Source: Streptomyces roseus (lineage in GTDB: Bacteria > Actinomycetota > Actinomycetes > Streptomycetales > Streptomycetaceae). From it: a stretch of 64,000 bases of DNA. Numbering within the stretch: the first letter of the stretch is position 1; every line of letters starts with the position of its first letter. This document shows, in pieces, positions 8,455-17,402 of this stretch. The stretch lies in assembly GCF_001044425.1 (NCBI RefSeq), contig NZ_LFML01000049.1, forward strand, positions 62,001-126,000. The letters are read 5' to 3'. A model generated the notes under the pieces. That model worked only from the letters and a program-made list of their open reading frames with translations. It was not told the origin of the DNA and did not search any database. Both the position numbers and the translations under genes were made by a program.

Positions 8455-9825
8455 ATGAAGAAGCAGCTTGGCATCGCAGGCATCGCGGCGCTGGTCGTCG
8501 CCGGGACGGTCACCGTCGCTCCCGCCCAGGCGGTGACGTACGGGACGCCGACCATCAGCCTGTCCGCGTCGTACCTGTCCGGGGCCGTCGGCGGGGTCGG
8601 GGACCCGGCGGTCGACGTGACCGTGGCGCAGAGCGGCGCCGACGTGTCGGCGCTGACGGTCAGCGCCTCCGCGTCGAGCAAGGCCTCGGTGGCCGGAACG
8701 GGCGACGTGAGCGTCACCGGGACCGGGGCGGTGCGCCGGCTGGCCGTCGCCGCACGCGGCCGCGGCTACACCAACCTCACCGTCAAGGTGACGGGGCTGG
8801 GCGGCAAGAGCGCCACCAAGACCCTCTCCTACGCCGCCTCCGGCGCCGTGCAGAACCCGGCCGACGCCCGCTACTTCAGCGGCGCCTCCGACTCCTCGGC
8901 CGCCGTGGACGTCGGCGGCGGGTACACCGTCGTCGCCGACGACGAGAACAACGTACTGCGCCTGTACGACCGTTCCCGCTCGGCCGCCCCGGTCCGCACC
9001 TGGGACTTCAGCTCGCAGCTCGGCGTCACCAAGGAGGTGGACATCGAGGGCGCGACCCTGGTCGGGAACACCATCTACTGGACGGGCTCGCTCGGCAACA
9101 ACAAGGACGGCGAGTACAAGGCGCCCCGGAACACGGTGTTCACCACGACGGTGAGCGGCTCCGGGTCCGCCACGCAGCTCGCGTACGGGCGCTCGTACAA
9201 GCAGCTCCGCGACGACCTGGTGGCCTGGGACAAGGCCAACGGGAACCGCTATGGCTTCGCGGCCGGCACGGCGGCCGGCCAGGCGCCCAAGCAGATCGAC
9301 GGGTTCAACGTGGAGGGGCTGGAGTTCGCGCCGGGCTCGACCACCACCGCCTACCTGGGCTTCCGCGCCCCGCTGGCCCCGGCGGTGCCGGGCGGCAAGG
9401 CGCTGGTGGTGCCGGTGACCAATTTCGACAAGGTGCTCTCCAGCGGTGCCAAGGCCGCCTTCGGGGCGGGCATCGAGCTCGACCTCGGCGGGCTCGCGAT
9501 CCGCGACATCCGCAAGAACGCGGCCGACCAGTACCTGATCCTCGCCGGTTCCTGGGCCGCGGACGACAACTCCGACCCGTACGCGCTCTACCAGTGGGAC
9601 GGCGTCGCCGGCCACGCCCCCGTCAAGCGGGCCGACCTGCCGACGAGCGACCCGGGCGGCTGGGAGGCCATCGTGGACGTGCCGGACCTGTCGGCCGCGG
9701 GCGCGCGCGTCCAGCTGATCACGGACAGCGGCTCCGCCGACCTGTACGGGGACGGCATCGAGGCCAAGGACCTGACCCACGCGGAGTGGAAGAAGTCCCG
9801 CGCGGCCTGGTTCACCCTGAACTGA
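8455..9825 (+). CDS. Secreted beta-propeller-like protein (DUF3616/phytase-like), function unknown
   Basis: 456 residues. The N-terminus MKKQLGIAGIAALVVAGTVTVAPAQA is a Sec signal peptide with a cleavage site after AQA. A short Ig-like domain rich in Ser/Thr/Val (about residues 30-130) precedes a region of about 300 residues with repeated beta-strand blocks (VADDENNVLRLYDR, WTGSLGNNKDGEY, NVEGLEFAPGSTTTAYLGFRAPL, RDIRKNAADQYLILAGSW). The NVEGLEFAPG and dRAPL-like blocks recall DUF3616 and esterase-like phytase propellers. No catalytic residues can be assigned. The upstream open frame has no signal-peptide logic, so the ATG at 8455 is preferred. Its 3' end overlaps the convergent gene by 14 bases. 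Confidence 0.75.
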   Translation: MKKQLGIAGIAALVVAGTVTVAPAQAVTYGTPTISLSASYLSGAVGGVGDPAVDVTVAQSGADVSALTVSASASSKASVAGTGDVSVTGTGAVRRLAVAARGRGYTNLTVKVTGLGGKSATKTLSYAASGAVQNPADARYFSGASDSSAAVDVGGGYTVVADDENNVLRLYDRSRSAAPVRTWDFSSQLGVTKEVDIEGATLVGNTIYWTGSLGNNKDGEYKAPRNTVFTTTVSGSGSATQLAYGRSYKQLRDDLVAWDKANGNRYGFAAGTAAGQAPKQIDGFNVEGLEFAPGSTTTAYLGFRAPLAPAVPGGKALVVPVTNFDKVLSSGAKAAFGAGIELDLGGLAIRDIRKNAADQYLILAGSWAADDNSDPYALYQWDGVAGHAPVKRADLPTSDPGGWEAIVDVPDLSAAGARVQLITDSGSADLYGDGIEAKDLTHAEWKKSRAAWFTLN

Positions 9826-10705
9826 CGCCCGTGCCGGCGTCGCGGACGGCCCTCAGCGCCGCCGCGACGCCGGCCTCGATGTCCCGGACCGGGTAGAACA
9901 CCTCGCGCACCACGCGCTCCCGGTCCACCACCAGGGTCAGCCGCTTCAGCCGGCTCACCCCCGCCGCCCGGAACGTCGGCAGCCGCAGCGCCGCCGTCAG
10001 CGAGAGCTCCGCGTCCGAGAGCAGCGGGAACCGCAGCCCCTCCGCCTCGGCGAACTCCCGCTGCTCGTCGGGCCGCTGGGTGGACACCCCGTGCACCGTC
10101 GCCCCGGCCGCCGTGAACTGCGCCAGCTGGTCCCGGTACGTGCACGACTCGAACGTGCAACCCTTGGCCCCCGGGATCCCCGCCCACCCCGGCGGGTAGG
10201 ACTCGGCCCGGGCGTACGCGCCGGGGAAGCAGTACAGGACCGTGAAGGGCGTGTCCGCCACCGGATCCCGCAGCTCCCCGAACCGGTCCGCCAGCACCAG
10301 CTCCGGCAGTCGCGTGCCGCGCAGCGCGTGCACCCGTTCGGCCTCCCGCGAGGACTCCTCGGTCGTCGCCGTCATCTCGCCTTCCCCCAGGACCCAGGTG
10401 TCTCCCCAGTCCTGGAGGGCCACCAGGACCGGCAGCAGCCCCCGCCCGCGCGGGGTCAGCCGGTACTCGTGCCGCACCGGGCGCTCCTGGTACGGCTCAC
10501 GCGTCAGCACCCCCGCCTCGACCAGCAGCTTCAGCCGCTCGGCCAGCACCTTGCGGGAGACCCCGAGCTCGCGCTGGAAGGCGTCGAAGCGGTGCACGCC
10601 GCGCGCGGCGTCGCGCACGATCAGCAGCGTCCACCAGTCGCCCACCACGTCGAGGGCCTGGGCGATGGCGCAGTCCGCGTCGTCGAGGGGCGTGCGCTGG
10701 GCCAT
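9812..10705 (-). CDS. HxlR-type transcriptional regulator fused to a PrxQ-type peroxiredoxin domain
   Basis: 297 residues from the ATG at 10705, which has a GGAG 5 bases upstream; a GTG two codons earlier overlaps that site. Residues 1-105 are an HxlR winged helix (DDADCAIAQALDVVGDWWTLLIVRDAARG, then RKVLAERLKLLVEAGVLTREPYQERPVRHEYRLTPRG). Residues 125-290 are a thioredoxin-fold redoxin with GCTFESCTYRD: C183 and C188 are four residues apart, the peroxidatic/resolving pair spacing of the BCP/PrxQ family. A regulator carrying its own peroxide-reactive centre suggests redox-controlled DNA binding; this is inference. It is divergent from an MFS exporter, its likely target. Confidence 0.85.
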   Translation of the reverse strand: MAQRTPLDDADCAIAQALDVVGDWWTLLIVRDAARGVHRFDAFQRELGVSRKVLAERLKLLVEAGVLTREPYQERPVRHEYRLTPRGRGLLPVLVALQDWGDTWVLGEGEMTATTEESSREAERVHALRGTRLPELVLADRFGELRDPVADTPFTVLYCFPGAYARAESYPPGWAGIPGAKGCTFESCTYRDQLAQFTAAGATVHGVSTQRPDEQREFAEAEGLRFPLLSDAELSLTAALRLPTFRAAGVSRLKRLTLVVDRERVVREVFYPVRDIEAGVAAALRAVRDAGTGVSSG

Positions 10706-10734
10706 GGGCACTCCTTTGTCCGTTGACCCAAGGC

Positions 10735-10747
10735 TGTCATGCTGACA
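10735..10747. promoter_or_regulatory. Candidate HxlR operator between the divergent genes
   Basis: Inverted repeat TGTCA-TGC-TGACA in the 66-base gap between the HxlR-peroxiredoxin gene and the MFS gene. It is centred about 35 bases from each start codon, where a repressor could block both promoters. The half-site is only 5 bp. Confidence 0.4.
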
Positions 10748-10771
10748 TAGTCCGTTCCCAAAAGGAACTCA

Positions 10772-12073
10772 GTGCAGACTCGCTACGGCTCGGGGGCGGA
10801 CATGGCAATGGCGCAGGGCTTCAAGGACGTGCCCCGCGTGGTGTGGCTGCTGGCGGCCGGGGTCTTCGTCAACGCCGTCGTCAGCTTCACCTTCGTCTTC
10901 GTCTTCCTGTACCTGACCGGTCCGCGCGGCCTCGGCGCCGCCCAGGCGGGCCTGGCCACCGGCATCGGCGGCATCGGCCTCGTCGCCGGGAACTTCACCG
11001 GCGGCTGGTACGGGGACCGCTTCGGCCACCGCCGGGTGCTGCTCGCCGCCTCCGCCGCGGGCGGGCTCGCCCTGATGTCCTTCCCGCTGCTGTCCACCGC
11101 CGGGCTCTACGCGGCCCTTCCGCTGGCCCAGTACGCATCCGGCGTGGTCCGGGCGGCGAACTCCGCGCTGGTCGCCGTCACCGTCCCCGGGGGCGCCCGC
11201 CGGCAGGCCTTCGCCGTGGTCCGCTGCGTCTCCAACGGCGGCTTCACCCTCGGCCCGCCGCTGGGGGCCCTGCTCGCGACCTGGTTCTCGTACGACTGGC
11301 TCTTCGTCGCCGACGGCCTCGGGACCCTGTTCTTCGCCCTGTGGACCGCGCGGGTCGTCCCGGCCCGCGGCGCCTCCCGCAGCCCCTCCCGCCCCGCCTC
11401 GGTCCCGGACGGGGGTCTGGGCCGAGGCGTGTGGGAGGAGCTGCGGGCCAGGCCCGCCGTGCTCGTCCTGCTCGGCGCGATCCTCGTGACCGACCTCGTC
11501 TACCGCCAGCAGTACTCGGCCTTCCCCGTCTACCTCGCCGACCACGGCCTGGACGTGCGCGCCTTCGGCTTCGTGATCGCCCTCAACGGCGGCGTCATCC
11601 TGCTGCTCGAACTCCCGGCCGCCGTCGCGCTGCGCGCCCGGCCGCCCCTGCCCGTCATCGGCACCGGGATCGTGCTCGTCGGGGCCGGGTACGCGGTGCT
11701 GCCGGCCGGGACGGGGGTCGCCGGCGCCGTGGCGATGATGGCGCTGCTCAGCCTCGGCGAGATCCTGTACAAGACCACCGCCACCGCCTACGTCGCCGAC
11801 CAGGCGCCGGAGCACGCGATGGGACGGTTCCAGAGCCTGTACGCGGGGGTTTCGGTCAGCGGGGTGGTCCTCGGGCCCCCGCTGGGCGGAGCCCTGTACG
11901 CGGCCGCGCCCGCGCTGCTGTGGCCGCTGTGCGCGGCGCTGGCGGCGGGCGCGGGCGGGGCGGTGCTGTACGTGTCACGTCGCCCGGCGCGCGGCGCCGG
12001 GCCGGACGGGGAGCCCGGCGCGGCGCGACCGGCACATGAGACCGGTTCGCAAGCGGGGGCCGCGGCCGGTTAG
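10772..12073 (+). CDS. MFS transporter
   Basis: Major facilitator superfamily membrane transporter, 433 residues, about 12 hydrophobic segments in two halves. The loop 2-3 motif is GGWYGDRFGHRRVLL (classic MFS signature A), and a related block appears in the second half. The start is taken as the GTG at 10772 because AAAGGA lies 5 bases upstream; an internal ATG at 10802 is also possible. The Arg/Pro-rich central loop and the Gly/Ala-rich C-terminal tail are cytoplasmic. The substrate is unknown. Divergence from the redox-sensing regulator suggests export of a toxic or redox-active compound. Confidence 0.88.
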   Translation: MQTRYGSGADMAMAQGFKDVPRVVWLLAAGVFVNAVVSFTFVFVFLYLTGPRGLGAAQAGLATGIGGIGLVAGNFTGGWYGDRFGHRRVLLAASAAGGLALMSFPLLSTAGLYAALPLAQYASGVVRAANSALVAVTVPGGARRQAFAVVRCVSNGGFTLGPPLGALLATWFSYDWLFVADGLGTLFFALWTARVVPARGASRSPSRPASVPDGGLGRGVWEELRARPAVLVLLGAILVTDLVYRQQYSAFPVYLADHGLDVRAFGFVIALNGGVILLLELPAAVALRARPPLPVIGTGIVLVGAGYAVLPAGTGVAGAVAMMALLSLGEILYKTTATAYVADQAPEHAMGRFQSLYAGVSVSGVVLGPPLGGALYAAAPALLWPLCAALAAGAGGAVLYVSRRPARGAGPDGEPGAARPAHETGSQAGAAAG

Positions 12074-12076
12074 GTT
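12071..12076 (+). promoter_or_regulatory. -10 element (TAGGTT) giving a probably leaderless dapD mRNA
   Basis: TAGGTT matches the actinobacterial TANNNT -10 pattern and ends 6 bases before the dapD ATG, so transcription would start at or next to the start codon. No ribosome-binding site precedes the ATG, which agrees with this. It overlaps the last codons of the MFS gene. Confidence 0.5.
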
Positions 12077-12082
12077 TCGGGC

Positions 12083-13063
12083 ATGACTGCTACGCGTACC
12101 ACCGGCGCCGTCGCCGCCGGACTTGCCACCATCGCCGCCGACGGCACCGTCCTCGACACCTGGTTCCCCGCCCCCGAGCTGGTCGCCGAGCCCGGCCCGG
12201 CCGGCACCGAGCGCCTCACCGCCGACCAGGCCGTACAGCTCCTGGGGGCCGCCGCGGCCAAGGCGATCCGCCTGGACGCGGTCCGCGACGTCGAGGTCGT
12301 AGCCGTCCGCACCGTGATCTCCTCCCTGGAGGACAAGCCGCTGGACGCGCACGACGTGTACCTGCGCCTGCACCTGCTCAGCCACCGCCTGGTCAAGCCG
12401 CACGGCCAGAACCTGGACGGCATGTTCGGCCTGCTGGCCAACGTCGCCTGGACCTCGCTCGGCCCGGTCGCCGTGGACCAGGTGGAGACCGTACGGCTGA
12501 ACGCGCGCGCCGAGGGCCTGTACCTCCAGGTCACCTCGATCGACAAGTTCCCGCGGATGACGGACTACGTCGCCCCCGAGGGCGTGCGCATCGCCGACGC
12601 GGACCGGGTCCGCCTGGGCGCGCACCTCGCCGAGGGCACCACCGTCATGCACGAGGGCTTCGTCAACTTCAACGCGGGCACCCTCGGCACCTCCATGGTC
12701 GAGGGCCGCATCTCGGCCGGCGTCGTGGTCGGCAACGGGTCCGACATCGGCGGCGGCGCGTCCACGATGGGCACCCTCTCGGGCGGCGGCAAGCAGATCA
12801 TCTCGATCGGCGAGCGCTGCCTGGTCGGTGCCGAGGCGGGCGTGGGCATCGCGCTGGGCGACGAGTGCATCATCGAGGCCGGCCTGTACGTGACCGCGGG
12901 CACCCGCGTCACCCTCCCGGACGGCCAGATCGTCAAGGCCCTGGAGCTCTCGGGCGCCGACAACATCCTCTTCCGCCGCAACTCGGTCACGGGCACCGTC
13001 GAAGCCCGCCCGAACAACGCGGTCTGGGGCGGCCTGAACGAGGTCCTCCACTCCCACAACTGA
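12083..13063 (+). CDS. dapD: DapD, 2,3,4,5-tetrahydropyridine-2,6-dicarboxylate N-succinyltransferase
   Basis: Succinylates tetrahydrodipicolinate in the succinylase branch of lysine/diaminopimelate synthesis. 326 residues, the long actinobacterial form. The N-terminal domain (about 1-150) is followed by a left-handed beta-helix with hexapeptide repeats ([56 protein letters not shown]) and a C-terminal [16 protein letters not shown]. The family motif [34 protein letters not shown] is present. It begins 9 bases after the MFS stop but has its own promoter, so it need not share the transcript. Confidence 0.95.
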   Translation: MTATRTTGAVAAGLATIAADGTVLDTWFPAPELVAEPGPAGTERLTADQAVQLLGAAAAKAIRLDAVRDVEVVAVRTVISSLEDKPLDAHDVYLRLHLLSHRLVKPHGQNLDGMFGLLANVAWTSLGPVAVDQVETVRLNARAEGLYLQVTSIDKFPRMTDYVAPEGVRIADADRVRLGAHLAEGTTVMHEGFVNFNAGTLGTSMVEGRISAGVVVGNGSDIGGGASTMGTLSGGGKQIISIGERCLVGAEAGVGIALGDECIIEAGLYVTAGTRVTLPDGQIVKALELSGADNILFRRNSVTGTVEARPNNAVWGGLNEVLHSHN

Positions 13064-13100
13064 CCCCCGGCAGGCGGCCCCGGCCGTCCCGGAACGGCCG

Positions 13101-13143
13101 CGACGCCCTCATCCCCCCCTGCCAAGGGGTGGTGAGGGCGTCG
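13101..13143. terminator. Terminator between dapD and the convergent small membrane gene
   Basis: An 11-bp stem (13101-13111 with 13133-13143) with a further CCCC/GGGG pairing inside the loop, starting 37 bases after dapD. It lies between convergent genes and could serve both. Confidence 0.75.
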
Positions 13144-13198
13144 CGTTTCTCCGGACCCGGTCCGCCCCTCCGCCCCGAGCGCGGAAGGACGGGGCGGG

Positions 13199-13453
13199 TC
13201 AGTGGAGGGGGAGGGTGCGGATCAGGCCGGCGAAGGCCTCTTCCTCCGCCTGGGTCAGCTGGACCGTCTCCATCGGGTGCGTGGCGGCGCTGCGCTGGGC
13301 CGGGATGAGCGCGACGCCCTCGCGGGCGCCCGGCTCGGGGTGGTGGAAGCGGGAGTCCCACAGCATGTGCCCGAGGCCGAGCACCCACACGAGGGCGGCC
13401 ACGAGCAGGACGGCCAGGCCGATTTCCTGGGCGAGGGAGATGGAGGGGAACAC
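13199..13453 (-). CDS. Small single-pass membrane protein, function unknown
   Basis: 84 residues from a GTG at 13453, chosen because GGAGG lies 5 bases upstream. One membrane helix (EIGLAVLLVAALVWVLGLGHMLW, about residues 9-31) is followed by a hydrophilic tail with an acidic stretch (QAEEEAFAGLIRTLPLH). I do not recognise a family. The good ribosome-binding site and codon use support a real gene. Confidence 0.65.
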   Translation of the reverse strand: MFPSISLAQEIGLAVLLVAALVWVLGLGHMLWDSRFHHPEPGAREGVALIPAQRSAATHPMETVQLTQAEEEAFAGLIRTLPLH

Positions 13454-13650
13454 GCGGTCCTCCGGGGGACACGGGGGGACAGGTTCGAGCGTGGGGCCAC
13501 TCAACACCACAACCCGGGTCGAATGGGTGGCGATGTGGCGAGCGTCACGCCAGGGGCGAAAGTCCTGACTTCTCCCGAGCTGTACCCCCCGTCCGTGCCG
13601 TGGAGCCGGATACGGCGTCCGGGGGCCCTGCGCTCAAGACCGCACCGCGG

Positions 13651-15495
13651 TCACGGGCGGAAGCGCAGCACCTGAGGGTCGTGGTCGCTGTTCTGCGCCG
13701 AGAACTCCGCGTTGATGTGCACGCTGTCGTACGTGAAGTTCTTGACCGCCGGGCTGGTCAGGATCTGGTCCAGCACCTGCGCGTTGCCCTGGTACACGTA
13801 CGAGTAGCGCTCCGCCTTCGGCAGCGACTTGATCGCCGAGTACAGCGCCCCGCCGTCCTCCAGCGCCTGCGCGGTAGCGGAGAACTCGAAGTCGTTGATG
13901 TCGCCGACGGCCAGGACGTTCGCGTTCTTGTCCGCCGCGAGGAGCTGCTTGACGAAGCCGTTCACGGCCTGCGCCTGGAGCAGCCGCTTGGCCTCCGAGG
14001 AGCGCACCGGCGGCTGGTGGATCGAGGTGAGGCCCTCGTCGCCGCCCTTGGAGCCGAAGTGGTTGGCGATGACGAAGACGGTCTTGCCCTTGAAGACGAA
14101 CTCGCCGGCCAGCGGCTTGCGGCTGTCGGCCCACGCGGGGTTCGCGGGGTCGATCCGGCCGGGGGAGTGGGTCAGCGCGGCCTTGCCGCCGTTCACCTGC
14201 GTCACGCCGGTCGCGGTCACCGAGTCGCCCGCGGCGCGGTCGGTGAAGGAGACGCGGGCGGGGTTGAAGAGGAAGACCTGGCGGATGTTGCCGCCGGGCT
14301 CGCCGCCGTCCTTGTTGTTCTCGGGGTTGATGGTCCGCCACTCGTAGGCCGGGCCGCCGGCCGCCACGATGGCCGCGGTGAACTTCTTGATGGTCTCCTC
14401 GGCCGAGACGGTGCCGTCGTTCTTGGCGCCGTTGTCGTCCTGGATCTCCTCCAGGGCCAGGATGTCGGGCGAGGCGAGGTTCGCGACGACGGCCTTGGCC
14501 AGGTTGTCGAACTTCTCCTGCGGGTCGCTCGGGTCGAGGTTCTCCACGTTGTACGTGGCCACCGCGAGCTCGTTCGCCGCCTGCGGCTTGGTCTTCTCGG
14601 GGGCGAGCGTGCCCGCCTTGACCGTGCCGAGGGTGCGGGCCACCAGGGTGTAGCCGCCGAACTGGTTGAAGTCCAGCGGGCCCTCGGTGGTCCCGGTCAG
14701 CTTGTCGCCGACGTTGGCCACCGGGAAGGGCTGCTGCGCGACCGGCGCCAGCTGCTGGATCTGCAGGCGGCCGGTGTTCTGGGACTCGTACGAGCCGTAG
14801 AGGGTGCCGCCGCGCTTGGCGGTGTTCTCCCAGCCCTTCACCGTGACCCACATCTCCGAGTACGGGTCGGTGGCGCCGACCACGCGCGAGGTGCCGATCT
14901 TCACGTTCATGCCCTCGAGGGACTCGTAGAAGTCCAGGGCGTAGCGCGAGGGCTCCAGGGGCAGGCCGTTGATGCTGTGGGCGGCGGCCGGGTCGCCGGC
15001 CGGGGCGTACTCGGCGGGCACGTTGTACTCGTTGATCGCGGTGGCCTCGGGCACCGCGTTGCCCGAGGAGACCACGGTCACGACCGGCTTGGAGATCTGC
15101 GTGACCGACTGGTTGCCGGACGAGACGCCGCCGGGGACGTACTCGCCCACCAGGCCGGAGACCTTGACCGCGTCGCCGACGGCGACGGTCGGGGCGGAGC
15201 CGGTGAAGACGAAGATGCCCTCGCTGGTCGCGTCGTTGTCGTCGGCGTCCGGGTCCTGCATCCAGAAGCCGCGCGAGCCGTACGTGCGCACGCCCGTCAC
15301 GATGCCGGCGACATCGGCGACCTGCTTGCCGTTGAGCGGCGATATGCGGGTGGTGCCCTGGATGTCGTGGATGTGTATCGGGTCGGCCGACGCGGAGCCT
15401 TCGGCCGCGTCGGCGGTGCCCGCCAGCAGGCCGGTGGCCAGGGCGGTGGCGACGAGCGCCGAGACGGCGGCGGAACGGGGATGCGAGGAGCGCAT
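13651..15495 (-). CDS. Secreted endonuclease/exonuclease/phosphatase family protein (ExeM/NucH-like)
   Basis: 614 residues with a Sec signal peptide (MRSSHPRSAAVSALVATALATGLLAGTADAA). Residues 45-140 look like an OB-fold domain (KQVADVAGIVTGVRTYGSRGFWMQDPDADDN). The catalytic EEP domain occupies roughly 300-614, with VATYNVENLDP, LALEEIQDDNGA, VIANHFGSKGGDE, VLAVGDINDFEFS and the terminal SDHDPQVLRF, which hold the metal ligands and catalytic histidines. It is most likely an extracellular nuclease or phosphodiesterase used to scavenge DNA or phosphate. The ATG at 15495 gives the signal peptide; the frame stays open upstream without coding character. Confidence 0.88.
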   Translation of the reverse strand: MRSSHPRSAAVSALVATALATGLLAGTADAAEGSASADPIHIHDIQGTTRISPLNGKQVADVAGIVTGVRTYGSRGFWMQDPDADDNDATSEGIFVFTGSAPTVAVGDAVKVSGLVGEYVPGGVSSGNQSVTQISKPVVTVVSSGNAVPEATAINEYNVPAEYAPAGDPAAAHSINGLPLEPSRYALDFYESLEGMNVKIGTSRVVGATDPYSEMWVTVKGWENTAKRGGTLYGSYESQNTGRLQIQQLAPVAQQPFPVANVGDKLTGTTEGPLDFNQFGGYTLVARTLGTVKAGTLAPEKTKPQAANELAVATYNVENLDPSDPQEKFDNLAKAVVANLASPDILALEEIQDDNGAKNDGTVSAEETIKKFTAAIVAAGGPAYEWRTINPENNKDGGEPGGNIRQVFLFNPARVSFTDRAAGDSVTATGVTQVNGGKAALTHSPGRIDPANPAWADSRKPLAGEFVFKGKTVFVIANHFGSKGGDEGLTSIHQPPVRSSEAKRLLQAQAVNGFVKQLLAADKNANVLAVGDINDFEFSATAQALEDGGALYSAIKSLPKAERYSYVYQGNAQVLDQILTSPAVKNFTYDSVHINAEFSAQNSDHDPQVLRFRP

Positions 15496-15857
15496 GGTCA
15501 AGAACTCCGGTGTGTGGAAGAGGAAAGCGGAGGGTGTTGCGTATGTTTGGCCGGATTCGCACGGCGCGCCGCGGGCCGGCCGCAGGCGATCCACAGGAAT
15601 TCCGGGGGTCCCCCATACATCTACGCGCGTCAATTTCCTGTGTGAGCAGGGAAGTTGTCAAGGCCTCCAGGGGATACGGAGTCTGACTGTGGGATGAACC
15701 AAAGGAGATGGCCCCCCGGGCGCGCCCGATATGCGTCTACGCTGGTGCGCCGGACTGCCGCCCGGGCGGCGGCCGGACCAGCGCCGCGGGGCCGCCGCAC
15801 CACCGTCCCGCGCGGCCGAGCCCCATTGCCCCACCGCGTTCGCGAGGAGACCGCCCC
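15496..15857. other. Divergent intergenic region, no gene seen
   Basis: About 360 bases between the leftward nuclease and the rightward unknown gene. Both strands stay open for long stretches because of GC content, but none has a ribosome-binding site and a family-like product. A TACGCT at 15738-15743 could be a -10 element for the rightward gene. I find no PHO box for the nuclease. Confidence 0.4.
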
Positions 15858-17402
15858 ATGTCCGCAGAGCCGCACCCCACGCTGCCGCCGGTACGGCTGC
15901 CCTCCGACGCGGAACTGGCCCGCGACGCCCTCGGAGCCCCGCTCTTCGCCCGCGCCGTGCGGCTGGCCCGCTGGGCCGGACCGCACACGCGCGTCGGCGC
16001 CGGCGGCGAACTCGCCGCCGCACAGCTGCCCGAGGCCGCCGCGGCACTGGGCCTGGACCCCGCCGACGAGGAAGGCCCGGTGCTCGCCGGCCAGGCCTGG
16101 CGGGTGGCCGTCGACACCGGCCTCGTCGACGTGACCGAACCCGATGACGGCGGTGACGGCGGTGACGGCGGCGTCGGCGGTGACGGCGCGGCGCACGGCG
16201 ACCAGGACGGCGGCGGGGAGTCCGGAACCGCCGTGCCCGGTGAGGACCTGGCCCTGGTGACCGGCGGTGCGCCGGGCGAGGTGCTCGACCTGTGGCTGGC
16301 GGCCCTGGACACGGTGCTCGCGGACGCGGCCGTGCCCGATCTGGACGACCTCGTCGACGCGTTGGACGCGGGCGGCGAGATCGACTTCGACCGGCTGGAC
16401 TGGAACCCGGGCCGCGAGGCGGACTTCCTCGACGGGGTCCTCGCCAACCTCTACCTGCTCACCGTCTCCGGACACGGGGCCTCGGAGGGCCCGATTCCGC
16501 TGCCGGTGCTGGCCGCCTCGATGGTCGTCCCCGAGGACATGGGCGAGCCGACCGACGCCGTCCTGGAGCAGGTCTCGGACGCGATGATGCGCCTCGACGA
16601 CCAGTTCCGGCAGCTGGAGCCCATCGGGCTCGTCGAGTTCCGGCCGGTGGATGAGGCCCTGATGGCGGAGGCGGACGAGGAGGAGTCCGCCGCGGCGGGA
16701 TCGGCTTCCGGTCCGGGGGCCGGCGGGTTCGACGACGAGGACGTCTCCCGGTACGGGCTGGTCCGGCTGACTCCGCTCGGCCTCTACGGGATCCGCGCCC
16801 GCATGCTGGAGGCCGGTGTCACCGCCCCCGCCGTCGGCGAACTGGCCGACAAGGGCGCCGACGCCCTGCTCGACGCGGTCTCCGGCTACCCCGAGGGCGC
16901 TGCCCAGGCCGAGATCGGGCAGTGGCTCGCCGGCCGCGCACCGCGCGACGCGGTCGCCGAACTGCTGGCCGCGGCCCGGGGCGCCGACGCGGGCGGCCCG
17001 CTGCGCCGGCTCCGCTGCCAGCAGGCCCTCGCCCCGGCCGGCCCTGAGGCGGAAGAGGCGGTCCGCGCCGTGCTGGACGACCCGGAGCTCGGCGGACTCG
17101 CCCGGGTGTGGCTCTCGGAGCGCGGGGCGGCCGACGTACCGGCGCCGGACGGGGCCATGGTGTTCTGGCTGACGGTGGACACGATCGCGGCGCAGCTCGC
17201 GGCGGACGGGGAGACGGCGGAACTGCCGCTGCTGATGAGCTCGCTGACCGAGCACCACACCGGGTTCTTCGACCAGGTCTGGCGGGTGGACCACCCGGCG
17301 ACGGCGTACGTGCTGGAGGCGATGGGCCGGATGCACCCGGACAAGAAGTCTGCCAAGGAGGCCCGCAAGGCCGCTTTCAAAGCCCGTTCGCGCCAAGCCT
17401 GA
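15858..17402 (+). CDS. Conserved protein of unknown function, paralogue of the gene at 46757
   Basis: 514 residues, mostly acidic and helical; no signal peptide or membrane helix. The ATG at 15858 follows a GAGGAG. Near the N-terminus is a block ARDALGAPLFARAVRLARWAGP, and the C-terminal 120 residues contain VRAVLDDPELGGLARVWLSERG, MVFWLTVDTIAAQL and HPATAYVLEAMGRMHPDKKSAKEARKAAFKAR. The same blocks, in the same order, occur in the product at 46757-48211. A Gly/Asp low-complexity insert (repeated GGTGACGGC, about 16148-16190) separates the N-terminal region. The C-terminal half looks like alpha-helical HEAT-type repeats. No function can be assigned. Confidence 0.8.
   Translation: MSAEPHPTLPPVRLPSDAELARDALGAPLFARAVRLARWAGPHTRVGAGGELAAAQLPEAAAALGLDPADEEGPVLAGQAWRVAVDTGLVDVTEPDDGGDGGDGGVGGDGAAHGDQDGGGESGTAVPGEDLALVTGGAPGEVLDLWLAALDTVLADAAVPDLDDLVDALDAGGEIDFDRLDWNPGREADFLDGVLANLYLLTVSGHGASEGPIPLPVLAASMVVPEDMGEPTDAVLEQVSDAMMRLDDQFRQLEPIGLVEFRPVDEALMAEADEEESAAAGSASGPGAGGFDDEDVSRYGLVRLTPLGLYGIRARMLEAGVTAPAVGELADKGADALLDAVSGYPEGAAQAEIGQWLAGRAPRDAVAELLAAARGADAGGPLRRLRCQQALAPAGPEAEEAVRAVLDDPELGGLARVWLSERGAADVPAPDGAMVFWLTVDTIAAQLAADGETAELPLLMSSLTEHHTGFFDQVWRVDHPATAYVLEAMGRMHPDKKSAKEARKAAFKARSRQA

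Noticed and set aside
13600..15645. A 681-residue rightward open frame opposite the secreted nuclease gene
   Set aside because: Composition is typical of antisense reading of a GC-rich gene, with no ribosome-binding site. The nuclease with signal peptide and EEP motifs is on the other strand.
15496..15700. Possible PHO box upstream of the secreted nuclease
   Set aside because: TTGACG and related fragments are present, but no pair of 11-base direct repeats with TTCA in register could be found.
16148..16190. Short GGTGACGGC tandem repeat considered as a regulatory or CRISPR-like repeat
   Set aside because: It is in frame inside the gene at 15858 and encodes a Gly/Asp low-complexity segment; too short and uniform for a CRISPR array.
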